This document shows, one piece after another, positions 1 to 15,000 of a DNA stretch of 64,000 nt. Position 1 is the stretch's first letter. The number at the start of each line of letters is the position of its first letter. A model generated the notes under the pieces. It had not been told where the DNA came from and did not search any database. It saw nothing but the letters and a program-made list of their open reading frames with translations. Source of the stretch: Toxotes chatareus (lineage: Eukaryota > Chordata > Actinopteri > Toxotidae); NCBI GenBank assembly GCA_016801885.1, contig CM028891.1, positions 11,763,517 to 11,827,516 of the forward strand. The letters are read 5' to 3'. The position numbers and the translations under genes were made by a program.

Positions 1-3000
1 TTTTATGACATTTTGAGGTCGAAAAATTTTGACTTTTTGACTTTTTTTGCGCGCATACTATACTATGGCGTTTTTATGACATTTTGAGGTGAAAAAATTT
101 TTTTGACTTTTTGCCGAAAAAAAGCGGCATACTATACTATGGCGTTTTTATGACATTTTTGAGGTGAAAAAAAATTTTTTGACTTTTTTTTGCCGAAAAA
201 AGCGGCATACTATACTATAGCGTTTTTTATGACATTTGAGGTGAAAAAAATTTTTTTGACTTTTTTGGCCGAAAAAAGCGCATACTATACTATGGCGTTT
301 TTTTATGACATTTTACTATACTATACTATTTTATGCGTTTTGATTTGAGGTGAAAAAATTTTTGACTTTTTTGGCGAAAATTTTGGCATACTATACTATG
401 GCGTTTTTTATGACATTTTGAGGTCGAAAAATTTTTTTTGACTTTTTTGGCCGAAAAAAGCGGCATACTATACTATGACGTTTTTTATGACATTTTGAGA
501 AAAATTTTTTTTTTTGATTTTTTTTTGCCGAAAAAAGCGCCATACTATACTATGGCGTTTTTTTTATGACATTTTGAGGTGAAAAAAAATTTTTTGACTT
601 TTTGCCGATTTTGGCATATACTATACTATAGCGTTTTTTTTATGACATTTTGAGGTGAAAAAAATTTTTTGACTTTTTTGGCCGAAAAAAGCGGCATACT
701 ATACTATAGCGTTTTTTATGACATTTTTGAGGTGAAAAAATTTTTTTGACTTTTTTGGCCGCGAAAAATTTTGGCATACTATACTATGGCGTTTTTTATG
801 ACATTTTGAGGTTGAAAAATTTTTTGACTTTTTTTGCCGAAAAAAAGCGACATACTATACTATAGCGTTTTTTATGACATTTTGAGGTCGAAAAAATTTT
901 TTTGACTTTTTGCCGAAAAAAGCGGCATACTATACTATATGACGTTTTTATGACATTTTGAGGTCAAAAAATTTTGACTTTTTTGAAAAATTTTGGCGCC
1001 ATACTATACTATGGCGTTTTTATGACATTTGAGGTGAAAAATTTTTTTTTTTGCGAAAAAAGCGACCATACTAATATATGGCATACTATACTATAGCGTT
1101 TTTTATGACATTTTGAGGAAAAAAAAACTATACTATTTTGACGTTTTTTTGCCCGAAAAAAAAAAGCGAAAAAGCGGCCTATACTATACTATAGCGTTTT
1201 TATGACATTTTGAGGTGAAAAATTTTTTGACTTTTTTGCCCGAAAAAACGGCATACTATACTATGGCGTTTTTTATGACATTTTGAGGTGAAATTTTTTT
1301 TTGACTTTTTTTTGGCCGAAATTTTGCGCATATACTATACTATAGCGTTTTTTATGACATTTTGAGGTCGAAAATTTTTTTTTTTTTTGCCGAAAAAAGC
1401 GCCATACTATACTATGGCGTTTTTATGACACATTTTGAGGTCGAAAAAAGCGTTTTTTGACTTTTTGCCCGAAAAAAGCGCCATACTATACTATGGCGTT
1501 TTTATGACATTTTGGGTGAAAAATTTTTTTTTGACTTTTTTGGCGAAAAAAGCGCCATACTATACTATAGCGTTTTTTTTATGACATTTTGAGGTCGAAA
1601 AATTTTTTGACTTTTTTTGCCCGAAAAAGCGGCATACTATACTATGGCGTTTTTTATGACATTTTGAGGTGAAAAAATTTTTTGACTTTTTTTGACTTTT
1701 TTTATAAAATGGCGTTTTTATGATACTATACTATGAAAAATTTTTTTTATGACATTTTGAGGTATGAAAAAGTTTTTTTTGACTTTTTTTGCCGAAAAAA
1801 GCGGCATACTATACTATGACGTTTTTTATGACATTTCGAGGTGAAATTTTTTTTTGACTTTTTTGGCCGAAAAAAACGGCATACTATACTATGACGTTTT
1901 TTTATGACATTTTGAGGTGAAAAATTTTTTTGACTTTTTTTGCCCGAAAAAAACGGCATACTATACTATGACGTTTTTTATGACATTTTGAGTGAAAAAT
2001 TTTTGACTTTTTTTGCCGAAAAAAAAAAGCGGCATACTATACTATGGCGTTTTTATGACATTTGAGTCGAAAAAATTTTGACTTTTTTGGCGAAAAAGCG
2101 GCATTTTACTATAGCGTTTTTATGACATTTTGGTGAAAAATTTTTGACTTTTTTGCCGAAAATATGACATACTTTTTATGACATTTGAGGTGAAAAATTT
2201 TTTGACTTTTTTGGCCGATTTTGATACATACTATACTATAGCGTTTTTTATGACATTTTGAGGTGAAAAAAATTTTTTTTTGACTTTTTTGCCCGAAAAA
2301 GCGGCATACTATACTATAGCGTTTTTTATGACATTTTGAGGTGAAAAATTTTTTGACTTTTTTGCCGATTTTTTTGGCGGCATACTATACTATGGCGTTT
2401 TTTATGACATTTTGAGGTGAAAAAAATTTTTTGACTTTTTTGCCCGAAAAAAGCGCCATACTATACTATAGCGTTTTTTATGACATTTTGAGGTGAAAAA
2501 TTTTTTTTTTTTTTTTTGCCGAAAAAAGCGGCATACTATACTATGGCGTTTTTATGACATTTTGAGGTGAAAAATTTTTTTTGACTTTTTGGCCGAAAAA
2601 AAGCGCCATACTATACTATGGCGTTTTTATGACATTTGAGGTCGAAAAATTTTTTGACTTTTTTGCCGAAAAAAAGCGGCATACTATACTATGGCGTTTT
2701 TTATGACATTTGAGGTGAAAAATTTTTTGACTTTTTTTGCCCGAAAAAAGCGGCATACTATACTATAGCGTTTTTTTATGACATTTGAGGTGAAAAAATT
2801 TTTTGACTTTTTTTGCCGATTTTGCATACATACTATACTACTATACTATGACGTTTTTTATGACATTTTGAGGTGAAAAAAATTACTATTTTTGACTTTT
2901 TTGAAAAAAAGCGGCATACTATACTATGGCGTTTTTTATGACATTTTGAGGTGAAAAAATTTTGACTTTTTTTTTTATACTATAGCGTTTTTTGACATTT

Positions 3001-6000
3001 GAGGTGAAAAATTTTTTGACTTTATACTATAGCGCCATACTATACTATAGCGTTTTTTATGACATTTGAGGTGAAAATTTTTTGACTTTTTTGCCGAAAA
3101 AAAGCGGCATACTATACTATGGCGTTTTTTATGACATTTGAGGTGAAAAATTTTTTTGACTTTTTTGCCCGAAAAAAGCGCCATACTATACTATGACGTT
3201 TTTTTTATGACATTTTGAGGTCGAAAATTTTTTTGACTTTTTTTGGCCGAAAAAAAGCCATACTATACTATGGCGATTTTTTTATGACATTTTGAGGTGA
3301 AAAAATTTTTTGACTTTTTTTGCCGAAAAAGCGCCATACTATACTATAGCGTTTTTATGACATTTTGAGGGTGAAAAAATTTTTTTGACTTTTTTGGCCG
3401 AATTTTGGCGCCATACTATACTATAGCGTTTTTTATGACATTTTGAGGTGAAAAAATTTTTTGAAATTTTTTTTTGCCGAAAAAAGCGCCATACTATACT
3501 ATAGCGTTTTTTTTTATGACATTTTGAGGTCGAAAAATTTTTTGACTTTTTTGCCCGAAAAAGCGCCATACTATACTATAGCGTTTTTTTTATGACATTT
3601 TGAGGTGAAAAAAATTTTTTGACTTTTTGGCCGAAAAAAGCGGCATACTACTACTATTTTATTTTTTATGACATTTTGAGGTGAAAAATTTTTTTTGACT
3701 TTTTTGCCGAAAAAGCGGCATACTATACTATGGCGTTTTTATGACTTTTGGCGAAAAAGGTGAAAAATATTTTTGACGTTTTTATGACATTTTGAGGTCG
3801 AAAAAAATTTTGACTTTTTTGCTATACTATACTATGGCGTTTTTTTTATGACATTTTGAGGTGAAAAATTTTTTGACTTTTTTGCCCGAAAAAAGCGCCA
3901 TACTATACTATATAGCGTTTTTTATGACATTTTGAGGTGAAAAAATTTTTTTGACTTTTTTTGCCGAAAAAAGCGCCTATACTATACTATGGCGTTTTTT
4001 ATGACATTTTGAGTCGAAAAAAATTTTTTGACTTTTTTTTGCGAAAAAAGCGGCATACTATACTATAGCGTTTTTATGACATTTTGAGGTGAAAAATTTT
4101 TTTGACTTTTTTTCCGAAAAAAAGCGGCATACTATACTATGGCGTTTTTTATGACATTTTGAGGTCGAAAAAATTTTTTGACTTTTTTTTGCCGAAAAAA
4201 GCGAGCGCTATACTATACTATAGCGTTTTTATGACATTTTGAGGTGAAAAATTTTTTTGACTTTTTTTGCCGAAAAAAACATACTATACTATACTATGGC
4301 GTTTTTTATGACATTTTGAGGTGAAAAAATTTTTTGACTTTTTTGCCGAAAAAAAGCGGCATACTATACTATAGCGTTTTTTATGACATTTTGAGGTCGA
4401 AAAAATTTTTTGACTTTTTTTTGTTTTACTAAACTATGCGTTTTTATGACATTTATACTATAGCGTTACTTTATGGCGTTTTATGACATTTTGGTGAAAA
4501 ATTTTTTTTTGACTTTTTTTTGCCGAAAAAAGCGGCATACTATACTATAGCGTTTTTTTATGACATTTTGAGGTCGAAAAAATTTTTTGACTTTTTGCCG
4601 AATTTTGCGCCATACTATACTATAGCGTTTTTATGACATTTTGAGGTGAAAAAATTTTTTGACTTTTTTTGGCCGAAAAAGCGCATACATACTATACTAT
4701 GGCGTTTTTTATGACATTTTGAGGTGAAAAATTTTTTGACTTTTTTTGCCCGAAAAAAGCATACATACTATACTATAGCGTTTTTATGACATTTTGAGGT
4801 GAAAAAATTTTTTGACTTTTTTTGGCCGAAAAAGCGCGGCATACTATACTATGGCGTTTTTTATGACATTTTGAGGTGAAAAAAAATTTTTTGACTTTTT
4901 TTGCCGAAAAAAAAAGCCTATACTATACTATGGCGTTTTTTTATGACATTTTGAGGTCGAAAATTTTTTTGACTTTTTTTGACTATACTTTGGCGTTTTT
5001 TATGAAATTTTGGCATACTATACTATAGCGTTTTTTATGACATTTTGAGGTGAAAAAAAATTTTTTTGACTTTTTTTTGGCATACTATACTATAGCGTTT
5101 TTATATGACATTTATACTATTTTTTTTTTTGACATTTTGAAAAAAATTACTATACTATTTTTTATGACATTTTGAGTGAACTATATTATGACTTTTTTAT
5201 GGCGCCATACTATATATTATGACATTTTGAGGTGAAAATTTTTGACTTTTTTGCGAAAAAAAAAACGCATATACTATACTATAGCGTTTTTTTATGACAT
5301 TTTGAGGTCGAAAAAAAATTTTTTGACTTTTTTTTGGCGAAAAAAAATACATACTATACTATGGCGTTTTTTATGACATTTTGAGGTGAAAAATTTTTTG
5401 ACTTTTTTTTGCCGATTTTGACGCCATACTATACTATAGCGTTTTTTATGACATTTTGAGGTCGAAAAAATTTTTGACTTTTTTTGCCCGAAAAAAGCGC
5501 CATACTATACTATGGCGTTTTTTTATGACATTTTGAGGTGAAAAAATTTTTTTGACTTTTTTGCCGAAAAAAGCGCCATACTATACTATAGCGTTTTTTA
5601 TGACATTTGAGGTGAAAATTTTTTGACTTTTTTTTTGCCGAAAAAAGCGGCATACTATACTATAGCGTTTTTTATGACATTTTGAGGTGAAAAAATTTTT
5701 TGACTTTTTTTGCCGAAAAAAAGCGCCATACTATACTATGGCGTTTTTTATGACATTTTGAGGTGAAAAATTTTTTTGACTTTTTGCCGAAAAAAAGCGC
5801 CATACTATACTATGGCGTTTTTTTATGACATTTTGAGGTCGAAAATTTTTTGACTTTTTTTGCCGATTTTGGCGGCATACTATACTATAGCGTTTTTTAT
5901 GACATTTTGAGGTCGAAAAAATTTTTTGACTTTTTTGGCCGAAAAAAAGCGGCATACTATACTATGGCGTTTTTTATGACATTTTGAGGTCGCATACTAA

Positions 6001-9000
6001 ATGGCGTTTTTTTGACTTTTTTTTTGAAAAATTTTTTTTGACTTTTTTGCCATACTATACTATACTATGGCGTTTTTATGACATTTTGAGGTGAAAATTT
6101 TTTTGACTTTTTTGGCGAAAAAAGCGCCATACTATACTATGGCGTTTTTTATGACATTTTGAGGTCGAAAAAAATTTTTTGACTTTTTTTTTGAAATTTT
6201 GGCGCCATACTATACTACTATGGCGTTTTTTTATGACATTTTGAGGTGAAAAAATTTTTTGACTTTTTTGCCCGAAAAAAGCGCCATACTATACTATGGC
6301 GTTTTTTATGACATTTTGAGGTGAAAAATTTTTTTTGACTTTTTGCCCGAAAAAAAGCGCCATACTATACTATGGCGTTTTTATGACATTTTGAGGTCGA
6401 AAAATTTTTTGACTTTTTTGCCCGATTTTGCATACTATACTATAGCGTTTTTATGACATTTTGAGGTCGAAAAATTTTTTGACTTTTTTTTTTGCATATA
6501 TACTATACTATGGCATTTTATATTTTAGCGTGAAAAAATTTTTGACTTTTTTGCCGAAAAAAGCGCCATACTATACTATGGCGTTTTTATGACATTTTTT
6601 GAAAAATTTTGACTTTTGCCCGAAAAAAGCGCCATACTATACTATAGCGTTTTTATGACATTTTGAGGTCGAAAAAAAATTTTGACTTTTTTGGCCGAAA
6701 AAAGCGCCATACTATACTATGGCGTTTTTATTTTTATGACATTTTGAGGTCGAATAATGGCGTTTTTTTGACTTTTTTGAAATTTTTTGAAAAGCATACT
6801 ATACTATACTATAGCGTTTTTTATGACATTTTGAGGTCGAAAAAAAAATTTTTGACTTTTTTTTGCCGAAAAAAGCGCCATACTATACTATGGCGTTTTT
6901 ATGACATTTTGAGGTTGAAAAATTTTTTTGACTTTTTTTGCCGAAAAAAAAGCGCCATACTATACTATACGTTTTTTATGACATTTGAGGTCGAAAAATT
7001 TTTTTGACTTTTTTTTGGCCGATTTTGGCAGCCATACTATACTATGGCGTTTTTTATGACATTTTGAGGGTGAAAAATTTTTTGACTTTTTTGGCGAAAA
7101 AAAAAGCGCCATACTATACTATGGCGTTTTTTTTATGACATTTTGAGGTGAAAAAATTTTTTGACTTTTTGCCGAAAAAAGCGGCATACTATACTACTAT
7201 AGCGTTTTTATGACATTTTGAGGTCGAAAAATTTTTGACTTTTTTTGACTTTGGCATATACTATACCGCGTTTTTGATGACATACTATACTATAGCTTTT
7301 TTTATGACATTTTGAGGTCTAAGCGTTTTTTTTTGACTTTTTTTGCCGCCGAAAAAAAGCCATACTATACTATGGCGTTTTTTATGACATTTTGAGGTCG
7401 AAAAATTTTTTGACTTTTTGCCGAAAAAAGCGCCATACTATACTATGGCGTTTTTTATGACATTTTGAGGTCGAAAAAATTTTTTTGACTTTTTTGCCCG
7501 AAAAAAGCCATACTATACTATGGCGTTTTTTTATGACATTTTGAGGTGAAAAATTTTTTGACTTTTTGGCCGAAAAAAGCGGCATACTATACTATAGCGT
7601 TTTTATGACATTTTGAGGTCGACAAAAAAAAATTTTTTGACTTTTTTGCCCGAAAAAAAGCGGCATACTATACTATATAGCGTTTTTATGACATTTTGAG
7701 GTGAAAAAAAATTTTTGACTTTTTTGCCGGCATACTATACTATGAGCGTTTTTTATGACATTTGAGGTTGAAAAATTTTTGACTTTTTGGCGAAAAAACT
7801 ATACTATACTATGGCGTTTTTTTTATGACATTTGAGGTTGAAAAATTTTTGACTTTTTTTTTGCCCGAAAAAAAGCGGCATACTATACTATACTATGGCG
7901 TTTTTTATGACATTTTGAGGTGAAAAAAATTTTTGACTTTTTTTTGGCCGAAAAAAGCGCATATACTATACTATAGCGTTTTTTTATGACATTTTGAGGT
8001 CGAAAAATTTTTTTTTGACTTTTTTGCCGAAAAAGCGGCATACTATACTATAGCGTTTTTTATGACATTTTGAGGTGAAAATTTTTTTGACTTTTTTTGC
8101 CCGAAAAAAAAAGCGCCATACTATACTATGGCGTTTTTTATGACATTTTGAGGTGAAAAAAAAATTTTTGACTTTTTTTTGGCCGAAAAAAGCGCATACT
8201 ATACTATGGCGTTTTTTATGACATTTTGAGGTCGAAAAAATTTTTTTTGACTTTTTGCCCGAAAAAAGCGGCATACTATACTATAGCGTTTTTTATGACA
8301 TTTTGAGGTCGAAAAAAAATTTTTGACTTTTTTTGGCGAAAAAAAGCGGCATACTATACTATGGCGTTTTTTATGACATTTGAGGTGAAAAAATTTTTGA
8401 CTTTTTTGGCGAAAAAAAATACTATACTATACGTTTTTTATGACATTTTGAGGTCGAAAAAATTTTTGACTTTTTGACTTTTTGGTAAAATACTATGGCG
8501 TTTTTTACTATACTATGAGCGTTTTTTTTGATTTTGAGGTGAAAATAGCGTTTTTTTTGACTTTTTTTGGCGAAAAAAATTTTGACTTTACTATACTATG
8601 GCGTTTTTATGACATTTTGAGTGAAAAAATTTTTGACTTTTTGCCCGAAAAATTTTGCATACTATACTATAGCGTTTTTTATGACATTTGAGGTCAAAAA
8701 AAAAATTTTTTGACTTTTTTTGCCGAAAAAAAAGCGGCATACTATACTATGGCGTTTTTTATGACATTTTGAGGTCGAAAAATTTTTTTGACTTTTTTTG
8801 CCGAAAAAAGCGCATACTATACTATGGCGTTTTTTATGACATTTTGAGGTTGAAAAAATTTTTTGACTTTTTTGCCGAAAAAAGCGGCATACTATACTAT
8901 GGCGTTTTTTATGACATTTTGAGGTCGAAAAAAAATTTTTGACTTTTTTATGACATTTGAGGTCGAAAAAAAGCGGCATACTATACTATGGCGTTTTTTA

Positions 9001-12000
9001 TGACATTTTGAGGTCGAAAAAAAATTTTGACTTTTTTGGCGAAAAAAGCGGCATACTATACTATGGCGTTTTTTTTTATGACATTTGAGGTCAAAAAAAT
9101 TTTTTGACTTTTTGCCCGAAAAAAAAGCGGCATACTATACTATGGCGTTTTTTTTTATGACATTTTGAGGTCGAAAAAAAAAAAATTTTGCGTTTTTTTT
9201 GCCCGAAAATTTTGCGGCATACTATACTACTATGGCGTTTTTTTATGACATTTTGAGGTCGAAAAAAATTTTTGACTTTTTTTTGGCGAAAAAAGCGGCA
9301 TACTATACTATAGCGTTTTTTTATGACATTTGAGGTCGAAAAAATTTTTTGACTTTTTTTGCCGAAAAAAAGCGGCATACTATACTATAGCGTTTTTTAT
9401 GACATTTTGAGGTCGAAAAAATTTTGACTTTTTTTGGATTTTTGCATACTATACTATACTATGGCGTTTTTATGACATTTGAGAGGTGAAAAAAAATTTT
9501 TTGACTTTTTTGCCGAAAAAAGCGGCATACTATACTATGGCGTTTTTATGACATTTTGAGGTCGAAAAATTTTTTTTTGACTTTTTTTGCCGAAAAAAGC
9601 GGCATACTATACTATGGCGTTTTTATGACATTTTGAGGTCGAAAAATTTTTGACTTTTTTTGCCGAAAAAAAGCGGCATACTATACTATAGCGTTTTTAT
9701 GACATTTTGAGGTGAAATTTTTTTTTCGAAAAAAAACTATTGCGTTTTTTTTTTTTTGAAAAAAGCGGCATACTATACTATAGCGTTTTTTTATGACATT
9801 TTGAGGTCGAAAAAATTTTGACTTTTTTTGCCGAAAAAAGCGGCATACTATACTATAGCGTTTTTTATGACATTTTGAGGTCGAAAAAAAATTTTGACTT
9901 TTTTGGCGAAAAAAGCGGCATACTATACTATATGGCGTTTTTTTATGACATTTTGAGGTCGAAAAAATTTTTGACTTTTTGGCGAAAAAAAGCGGCATAC
10001 TATACTATGGCGTTTTTTATGACATTTTGAGGTCGAAAAAAATTTTTTGACTTTTTTGACATTTTGAGGTTGACGGCATACTATACTATAGCGTTTTTTA
10101 TGACATTTTGAGGTTGAAAAAAATTTTTTTGACTTTTTTTGCCGAAAAAAGCGGCATACTATACTATGGCGTTTTTTATGACATTTTGAGGTCGAAAAAA
10201 ATTTTGACTTTTTTGCCCGAAAAAAAGCGGCATACTATACTATGGCGTTTTTTATGACATTTTGAGGTCGAAAAAATTTTTGACTTTTTTGCCGAAAAAA
10301 GCCATACTATACTATGCGTTTTTTATGACATTTTGAGGTCGAAAAAATTTTTTGACTTTTTGGCCGAAAAAAGCATACATACTATACTATGGCATTTTTT
10401 TATGACATTTTGAGGTCGAAAATTTTTTGACTTTTTTGGCCGAAAAAAAAGCGGCATACTATACTATAGCGTTTTTTATGACATTTTGAGGTCAAAAAAA
10501 ATTTTGACTTTTTTGGCGAAAAAAAAGCATACATACTATACTATGGCGTTTTTTTTATGACATTTTGAGGTCGAAAAAAAATTTTTGACTTTTTTGGCGA
10601 AAAAAGCATATACTATACTATAGCGTTTTTTATGACATTTTGAGGTCGAAAAAAATTTTGACTTTTTTTGCCGAAAAAAAGCGGCATACTATACTATGGC
10701 GTTTTTTATGACATTTTGAGGTTGAAAAAAATTTTGACTTTTTTGCCGAAAAAAAGCGGCATACTATACTATGGCGTTTTTTTATGACATTTTGGTGAAA
10801 AAAAATTTTTGACTTTTTTGCCGAAAAAAAGCGGCATACTATACTATGGCGTTTTTTATGACATTTGAGGTCGAAAAAAATTTTTGACTTTTTTGTCGAA
10901 AAAAGCGGCATACTATACTATGACGTTTTTTATGACATTTTGAGGTCGAAAAAAATTTTGACTTTTTTGCCCGAAAAAAACGCGGCATACTATACTATGG
11001 CGTTTTTATGACATTTTGAGGTCGAAAAATTTTTTGACTTTTTTGCCGAAAAAACGGCATACTATACTATACTATATGCGTTTTTTATGACATTTTGAGA
11101 CATTTACATACTATACTATGGCGTTTTTTTTTGATTTTTTGGTCGAAAAAAAGCGGCATACTATACTATGGCGTTTTTTATGATGATTTTGAGGTCGAAA
11201 AAAATTTTGACTTTTTTTGCCCGAAAAAAGCGGCATACTATACTATGGCGTTTTTATGACATTTTATGACATTTTGAGGTCGAAAAAAATACTATTTGGC
11301 GTTTTTTATGACATTTTGAGGTCGAAAAAAATTTTGACAAAAAAGCGGCATACTATACTATGGCGTTTTTTATGACATTTTGAGGTCGAAAATTTTTTGA
11401 CTTTTTTTTCGAAACGGCATACATACTATACTATGACGTTTTTTTTATGACATATCGAAAAAATTTTGACTTTTTTAAAAAGCGGCATACTATACTATGA
11501 CGTTTTTTGACATTTATGAGGTCGCGTTTTTTTGACTTTTTTGGTCGAAAAACTTTGACTTTTTTATGACACTATACTATACTATGACGTTTTTTATGAC
11601 ATTTTGAGGTCGAAAAAAATTTTGACTTTTTTTTGGCCGAAAAAAACGGCATACTATACTATGACGTTTTTTATGACATTTTGAGGTTGAAAAAAAATCT
11701 GACTTTTTTTGCCTGAAAAAAACGGCATACTATACTATGGCGTTTTTTTTATGACATTTTGAGGTTGAAAAAAAATCTGACTTTTTTTGCCTGAAAAAAA
11801 CGGCATACTATACTATGACGTTTTTTATGACATTTTGAGGTTGAAAAAAATTTTGACTTTTTTTTGGCCTGAAAAAAACGGCATACTATACTATGGCGTT
11901 TTTATGACATTTTGAGGTCGAAAAATTTTTGACTTTTTTGCCGAAAAAACGGCATACTATACTATGGCGTTTTTTTTATGACATTTTGAGGTCGAAAAAA

Positions 12001-15000
12001 ATTTTTGACTTTTTTTTGACCGAAAAAACGGCATACTATACTATGGCGTTTTTATGACATTTTGAGGTCGAAAAAAAACTTTTTTTTGACTTTTTTTGAC
12101 ATTTTTTATAAAAAGCGTTTTTATACTATACTATGGCGTTTTTTATGACATTTTGAGGTCGAAAAAACTATACTTTTGATTTTTTTTTGGTCGAAAAAAC
12201 GGCTATACTATACTATGACGTTTTTTATGACATTTGAGGTCGAAAAAATTTTGACTTTTTGGCGAAAAAAACGGCATACTATACTATGGCGTTTTTATGA
12301 CATTTTGAGGTCGAATTTTTTTTTTGACTTTTTTGCCCGAAAAAACGGCATACTATACTATGGCGTTTTTTTATGACATTTTGAGGTTGAAAAAATTTTG
12401 ACTTTTTTTTGCCGAAAAAAGCGGCATACTATACTACTTGACGTTTTTTTTATGACATTTTGAGGTCGAAAAAAATTTTGACTTTTTTTTGCCGAAAAAA
12501 CTATGGCGTTTTTATGACATTTATAACTATGACTATACTATTTTTTTTTATGACATTTTGAGGTTGAAAAAAATTTTGACTTTTTTGCATGAAAAAGGCG
12601 GCATACTATACTATGGCGCATTTTTTATGACATTTTGAGGTGAAAAAATTTTGACTTTTTTTGCCCGAAAAAAGCGGCATACTATACTATGAGCGTTTTT
12701 TATGACATTTTGAGGTTGAAAAAAAATTTTGACTTTTTGGCCGAAAAAAAGCGGCATACTATACTATGGCGTTTTTTATGACATTTTGAGGTTGAAAAAA
12801 ATTTTTTGACTTTTTGCCTGAAAAAAACGGCATACTATACTATGGCGTTTTTTTATGACATTTTGAGGTCGAAAAAATTTTGACTTTTTTGGCGAAAAAA
12901 GCGGCATACTATACTATACGTTTTTATACATATATACTATGGCGTTTTTTATGACATTTTGAGGTCGAAAAAAATTTTGACTTTTTTTGGCGAAAAAAAA
13001 CGGCATACTATACTATGACGTTTTTATGACATTTTGAGGTGAAAAATTTTTTGACTTTTTTGGCGAAAAAAAACGCATACTATACTATACGTTTTTATGA
13101 CATTTTTTATGAATTTTTTGAGGTTGGCATACTATAAAAATTTTGACTTTTTTGCCGAAAAAAAGCGGCATACTATACTATGGCGTTTTTATGACATTTT
13201 GAGGTCGAAAAAAATTTTGAATTTTTTTGGCAAAAAAAAAGCGGCGGCATACTATACTATGACGCGTTTTTTATGACATTTTGAGGTGGAAATTTTTTTT
13301 GACTTTTTGTCGAAAAAAATTTTGACGGCGAAAAAACGGCATACTATACTATGACGTTTTTTATGACATTTTGAGGTTGAAAAATTTTTTGACTTTTTTG
13401 CCTGAAAAAAGCGGCATACTATACTATGACGTTTTTTATGACATTTTGAGGTCGAAAAAAAATTTTGACTTTTTTGGCCGAAAAAAGCGGCATACTATAC
13501 TATGGCGTTTTTATGACATTTTGAGGTGAAAAAAATTTTTGACTTTTTGCCCGAAAAAAACGGCATACTATACTATGGCGTTTTTTATGACATTTTGAGG
13601 TTGAAAAAAAATCTGACTTTTTTGCCTGAAAAAACGGCATACTATACTATGGCGTTTTTTTATGACATTTTGAGGTCGAAAAAAATTTTGACTTTTTTGC
13701 CGAAAAAAAGCGGCATACTATACTATGACGTTTTTTTATGACATTTTGAGGTCAAAAAATTTTGATTTTTTTTTGGCCGAAAAAACGGCATACTATACTA
13801 TGACGTTTTTTATGACATTTTGAGGTCGAAAAAAAAGCGGCATATTTTTGATGGCGTTTTTTTGACATTTTGAGGTCGAAAAAGCGGCATACTATACTAT
13901 GGCATACTATTTTTATGACATTTTGAGGTCAAAAAAATTTTGACTTTTTGCCAAAAAAAAGCGGCATACTATACTATGACGTTTTTTATGACATTTTGAG
14001 GTCGAAAAAAAAAAAATTTTTGGCGTTTTTTTGACATTTTGAAAAAAAACGGCATACTATACTATGGCGTTTTTTATGACATTTTGAGGTCGAAAATTTT
14101 TGACTTTTTTGCGGAAAAAAAGCGGCATACTATACTATGGCGTTTTTTATGACATTTTGAGGTCGAAAAAAAATAATACTATGACGTTTTTTTTTTTTTT
14201 GCCGAAAAAACGGTATACTATACTATGACGTTTTTTTTATGACATTTTGAGGTCGAAAAAATTTTGACTTTTTTGCCGAAAAAAGCGGCATACTATACTA
14301 TGACGCGTTTTTATGACATTTTGAGGTCGAAAAAAATTTTTGACTTTTTTGGCGAAAAAAGCGGCATACTATACTATGGCGTTTTTTTATGACATTTTGA
14401 GGTCGAAAAAATTTTTTTTGACTTTTTTGGCAAAAAAAACGGCATACTATACTATGACGTTTTTATGACATTTTGAGGTCGAAAAAAATTTTTGACTTTT
14501 TTGGTCGAAAAAAACGGCATACTATACTATGACGTTTTTTATGACATTTTGAGTCGAAAAAATTTTTGATTTTTTTGCCGAAAAAACGGCATATATACTA
14601 TTTTATGACATTTTTATGACATTTTGAGGCCGAAAAAAACGGCATACTATAGTATGACGTCTTTTATGACATTTTGAGGGCGAAAAAAATTTTGACTTTT
14701 TTTGGCCAAAAAAAACGGCATACTATACTATGACGTTTTTTATGACATTTTAAGGCCGAAAAAAATTTTGAATTTTCTTGGCCGAAAAAAACGGCATAAT
14801 ATACTATGACGTTTTTTATGACATTTTGAGGTGGAAATTTTTTTTTGACTTTTTTTGCCCGAAAAAAACGGCATACTATACTATGACGTTTTTTATTACA
14901 TTTTGAGGTCGAAAAATTTTTTGACTTTTTTGCCGAAAAAAACGGCATACTATACTATGAACGTTTTTTATGACATTTTGAGGCCGAAAAAATTTTTGAA

